Source: Terriglobia bacterium (lineage in GTDB: Bacteria; Acidobacteriota; Terriglobia; UBA7540). Taken from it: 7,309 bases of DNA. The first letter of the stretch is position 1. Each line of letters opens with the position of its first letter. Of the stretch, positions 5,233-7,309 are shown piece by piece. Position numbers and translations under genes: made by a program. Where the stretch lies: the NCBI GenBank assembly GCA_022866195.1, contig JALHUF010000550.1, positions 1 through 7,309 on the forward strand, written 5' to 3'. Under the pieces are notes generated by a model. It did no database searches and was not told the origin of the DNA. It worked only from the letters and a program-made list of their open reading frames with translations.

Positions 5233-7309
5233 GTGTTGGCGCTTGAAACCTACCTCCGCGAACTACGCGACATCCGCTCTTTGGGTGCGGCGGTGGACGA
5301 GACCGCATACTATCCCGCGCTCGCCACCCTGCTGACGGAAGTTGGCAAAAAGCTCAAGCCGAAAGTCCGATGCGTAATGGCGCTTAAAGACCTCGGGGCC
5401 GGTTTTCCTGACGGCGGTCTCTTCACCGAAGAGCAATTCGATAAGAAGCACACCCTCAAGCCGTTGCCAGGGCAACTCCCTTCGCGCGGAGTCATAGAAG
5501 TCAAACCGGTCAAGAAAGACGCCTGGTTCACCGCGGAGGGCGAACAGGTTTCCCGGTATTGGGGCAAATACCGGCAAGTGCTGGTGACCAACTACCGGGA
5601 CTTTCTTCTGGTCGGCCAGGACGCGGAAGGCAAGCCTGCCAAGCTCGAATCCTTCCGCCTTGCCGAGAGCGAGAAAGCCTTTTGGGCAGCAGCGGCAACG
5701 CCACATGCACTTGCCCAGAAAGTCGGCGAGCGGTTTGAGGAATATCTCTTGCGCGTCATGCGCCACGCGGCGCTGTTAGCCGCGCCTGAGGACGTGGCCT
5801 GGTTTCTGGCTTCTTATGCTCGGGATGCCAGAGCGCGGATTGAGGGCGTCGAACTCCCCGCGCTGGCGACAGTCCGCACAGCGCTCGAAGAAGCCCTGGG
5901 CTTGAAATTCGAGGGTGAGAAAGGCGAGCACTTTTTCCGTTCCAGCCTGGTTCAAACGCTCTTCTATGGCGTGTTCTCCGCTTGGGTGCTGTGGGCAAAA
6001 CAGCATTCACAGGTCGGTAGCGGCGGGTTTATCCCGCCACAAAACAATGGCGGCGTAAAGCCGCCTCTACACGCGACGCCGCCACCTCGCTTCGACTGGT
6101 ACACCACGGCTCGCTATTTGCGCGTGCCGATGATCTCCAAACTCTTCCATCTGGTTGCCGACCCTCAAGAACTCGAAGCTCTCAAGCTCACAGAAGTACT
6201 GGACTGGGCGGCGCTGGTGCTCAACCGTGTTGACCGGCGCTCATTCTTCGACAAATTCCAGGAATCCCACGCCGTCCAGTATTTCTACGAGCCGTTCCTG
6301 GAAGCCTTTGACCCGGAATTGCGCAAGGAACTGGGCGTGTGGTACACGCCCCCGGAAGTTGTGAAATACATGGTCGAGCGCGTGGACACGGTGTTGCGCC
6401 AGGAGCTTGGTTTGCCGCTCGGGCTCGCCGATAAGAACGTCTACGTTCTTGACCCTTGCTGCGGGACTGGCTCGTATCTGGTGGAGGTTCTCGACCGCAT
6501 CCATCGCACCTTAAAAGAGCGCGGCGAGGACGCCCTGCTCGCCAGTGACCTTAAAGAAGCCGCGCAAAAGCGCGTTTTCGGATTCGAGATTCTGCCCGCG
6601 CCTTTTGTCGTGTCGCACTTGCAGCTTGGTTTGCTCCTGCAAAACCTCGGTGCGCCGCTCGCTGTAGCGGCGATTTCACATCGCCACGGCGAAAATGGCG
6701 GCCTAAAGCCGCCTCTACACGGCCCGGAGCGCGTGGGCGTCTACCTCACCAACGCCCTCACCGGCTGGGAGCCGCCCAAAGGCCCCAAACAACATTTGAT
6801 CTTCCCGGAGTTGGAAGAGGAGCGCGACGCCGCCGAGCACGTCAAGCGCGAAGTCCCCATCCTGGTCATCCTCGGCAACCCGCCGTACAACAGCTTTGCG
6901 GGAATCGCCAGCATGGAGGAAGAACGCGACCTCACCGAGGCTTACCGCACCACTCAGCGGGCTCCCGCGCCGCAAGGCCAGGGGCTCAACGACCTGTACG
7001 TGCGCTTCTATCGCATGGCGGAGCGACGTATCGTGGAGAAGACCGGCCGGGGTGTGGTTTGCCTGATTTCCAATTATTCTTGGCTCGACGGCCTGTCGTT
7101 CACTGGAATGCGGGAGAAGTATCTCGAGGCTTTTGACCGCGTCTGGATCGATTGCTTGAACGGCGACAAATACCGCACGGGAAAGCTGACGCCCGAGGGC
7201 GAACCCGACCCGAGCATCTTCTCCACCGAGTGGAACCCGGAAGGCATCCAGGTGGGCACGGCCATCACGCTGTTAGTACGTGTAGGGGAGGGCCTTCATG
7301 GCCCTCCCG
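5233..7309 (+). CDS. Type ISP/IIG-like restriction-modification protein: PD-(D/E)XK nuclease plus N6-adenine DNA methylase (C-terminus beyond window)
   Basis: The frame is open from 5221 to the right edge. The likely start is GTG 5233 (or TTG 5236); an in-frame TAA lies at 5218, and no good Shine-Dalgarno is visible. Residues 30-100 carry a nuclease signature: a possible helix acid E36, PD at 59-60, and E-V-K at 89-91. The N6-adenine methylase core has motif I DPCCGTGSYL from 407, GFEIL with E452, and motif IV NPPY at 549-552, the catalytic site for adenine-N6 transfer from SAM. No Walker A or helicase motif is seen between nuclease and methylase, unlike LlaBIII-type enzymes. The target-recognition region should lie beyond the edge; full relatives are about 1000 residues. 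It probably cuts unmodified foreign DNA and methylates host sites. Three palindromic repeats interrupt the frame without a stop: within residues 261-280, 478-497 and from about 683. No partner gene is visible. Confidence 0.9.
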   Translation, partial: MLALETYLRELRDIRSLGAAVDETAYYPALATLLTEVGKKLKPKVRCVMALKDLGAGFPDGGLFTEEQFDKKHTLKPLPGQLPSRGVIEVKPVKKDAWFTAEGEQVSRYWGKYRQVLVTNYRDFLLVGQDAEGKPAKLESFRLAESEKAFWAAAATPHALAQKVGERFEEYLLRVMRHAALLAAPEDVAWFLASYARDARARIEGVELPALATVRTALEEALGLKFEGEKGEHFFRSSLVQTLFYGVFSAWVLWAKQHSQVGSGGFIPPQNNGGVKPPLHATPPPRFDWYTTARYLRVPMISKLFHLVADPQELEALKLTEVLDWAALVLNRVDRRSFFDKFQESHAVQYFYEPFLEAFDPELRKELGVWYTPPEVVKYMVERVDTVLRQELGLPLGLADKNVYVLDPCCGTGSYLVEVLDRIHRTLKERGEDALLASDLKEAAQKRVFGFEILPAPFVVSHLQLGLLLQNLGAPLAVAAISHRHGENGGLKPPLHGPERVGVYLTNALTGWEPPKGPKQHLIFPELEEERDAAEHVKREVPILVILGNPPYNSFAGIASMEEERDLTEAYRTTQRAPAPQGQGLNDLYVRFYRMAERRIVEKTGRGVVCLISNYSWLDGLSFTGMREKYLEAFDRVWIDCLNGDKYRTGKLTPEGEPDPSIFSTEWNPEGIQVGTAITLLVRVGEGLHGPP
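6017..6071 (+). repeat. In-frame double-hairpin palindromic element, copy 1
   Basis: The element has GTAG/CTAC ends and two perfect 6-bp stems: GGCGGG-TTTAT-CCCGCC (6022-6038) and GGCGGC-GTAAA-GCCGCC (6049-6065). The outer arms GTAGCGGCGG and CCGCCTCTAC also pair with one mismatch. It is translated as GSGGFIPPQNNGGVKPPLH between LWAKQHSQV and ATPPPRFDWY, probably a surface linker between the helical region and the methylase. It shares about 80% of its bases and the same architecture with copy 2. It is probably a non-autonomous mobile or REP-like repeat. Confidence 0.88.
6664..6719 (+). repeat. In-frame double-hairpin palindromic element, copy 2
   Basis: The element has TGTAG/CTACA ends and two 6-bp stems: GGCGAT-TTCAC-ATCGCC (6669-6685) and GGCGGC-CTAAA-GCCGCC (6697-6713). 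The 5' stem sequence differs from copy 1, but the two arms changed together, so pairing is kept. The 3' hairpin is nearly identical. It is translated as AVAAISHRHGENGGLKPPLH, between methylase motif II (GFEIL) and motif IV (NPPY). The 3' half uses the same reading frame as copy 1 (NGG-V/L-KPPLH). It is one base longer than copy 1, so the 5' halves are read in different frames. Confidence 0.88.
7282..7309 (+). repeat. Related palindromic element, copy 3 (first hairpin only, cut by window edge)
   Basis: GTAG (7282-7285) is followed at once by a perfect 9-bp stem, GGGAGGGCC-TTCAT-GGCCCTCCC (7286-7308). The GTAG start, GC stem and five-base loop match the first half of copies 1 and 2, but the stem sequence differs. 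It is read in frame as VGEGLHGPP right after ITLLVR. The second hairpin and CTAC end, if present, lie past the window. Confidence 0.7.

Noticed and set aside
5263..5766. A 167-codon minus-strand frame inside the restriction-modification gene
   Set aside because: It is antisense to conserved nuclease-domain sequence and has no motif of its own.

Overview
The window looks like chromosomal DNA from a GC-rich, soil-type bacterium. Acidobacteriota is my best guess, because of the secreted ThuA-like proteins, the stand-alone PRC/MgtE_N/CBS protein beside an NRAMP transporter, and the GGGATTC-type intergenic heptamers. This assignment is inference. No rRNA or tRNA gene and no taxonomic marker is present.

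Left part (1-2963, minus strand): a magnesium module. A TTGACA-17-TATTAA promoter reads into a leader RNA with the conserved blocks of the M-box (ykoK) Mg2+ riboswitch (about 2876-2710). A strong intrinsic terminator follows (2675-2642), then two closely spaced genes. The first is a soluble PRC-barrel/MgtE_N/CBS protein (2497-1256). The second is an NRAMP-family transporter (from 1231, cut by the left edge) whose metal site is altered from the Mn/Fe consensus (DPGN reads DSGG; the TM6 MPH reads APW). Riboswitch, partner domain and altered site together suggest a Mg2+ transport operon rather than Mn2+/Fe2+ uptake.

Middle (3011-4747, minus strand): two tandem exported ThuA-like proteins. The upstream one has a Sec-type signal and the downstream one a Tat-type signal. 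Their upstream region holds a heptanucleotide repeat array in two opposite orientations (4771-4872).

Right part (5233 to the right edge, plus strand): a divergently transcribed, single-chain restriction-modification-type protein. It has an N-terminal PD-(D/E)XK nuclease-like region and an N6-adenine methylase core (DPCCGTG...NPPY), and resembles 'type ISP' enzymes but has no visible helicase. Its reading frame carries two copies of a roughly 55-bp double-hairpin repeat and the start of a related third. All are read through without a stop. These in-frame palindromic insertions are the most unusual observation in the window and recall the protein-coding palindromic elements of Rickettsia.
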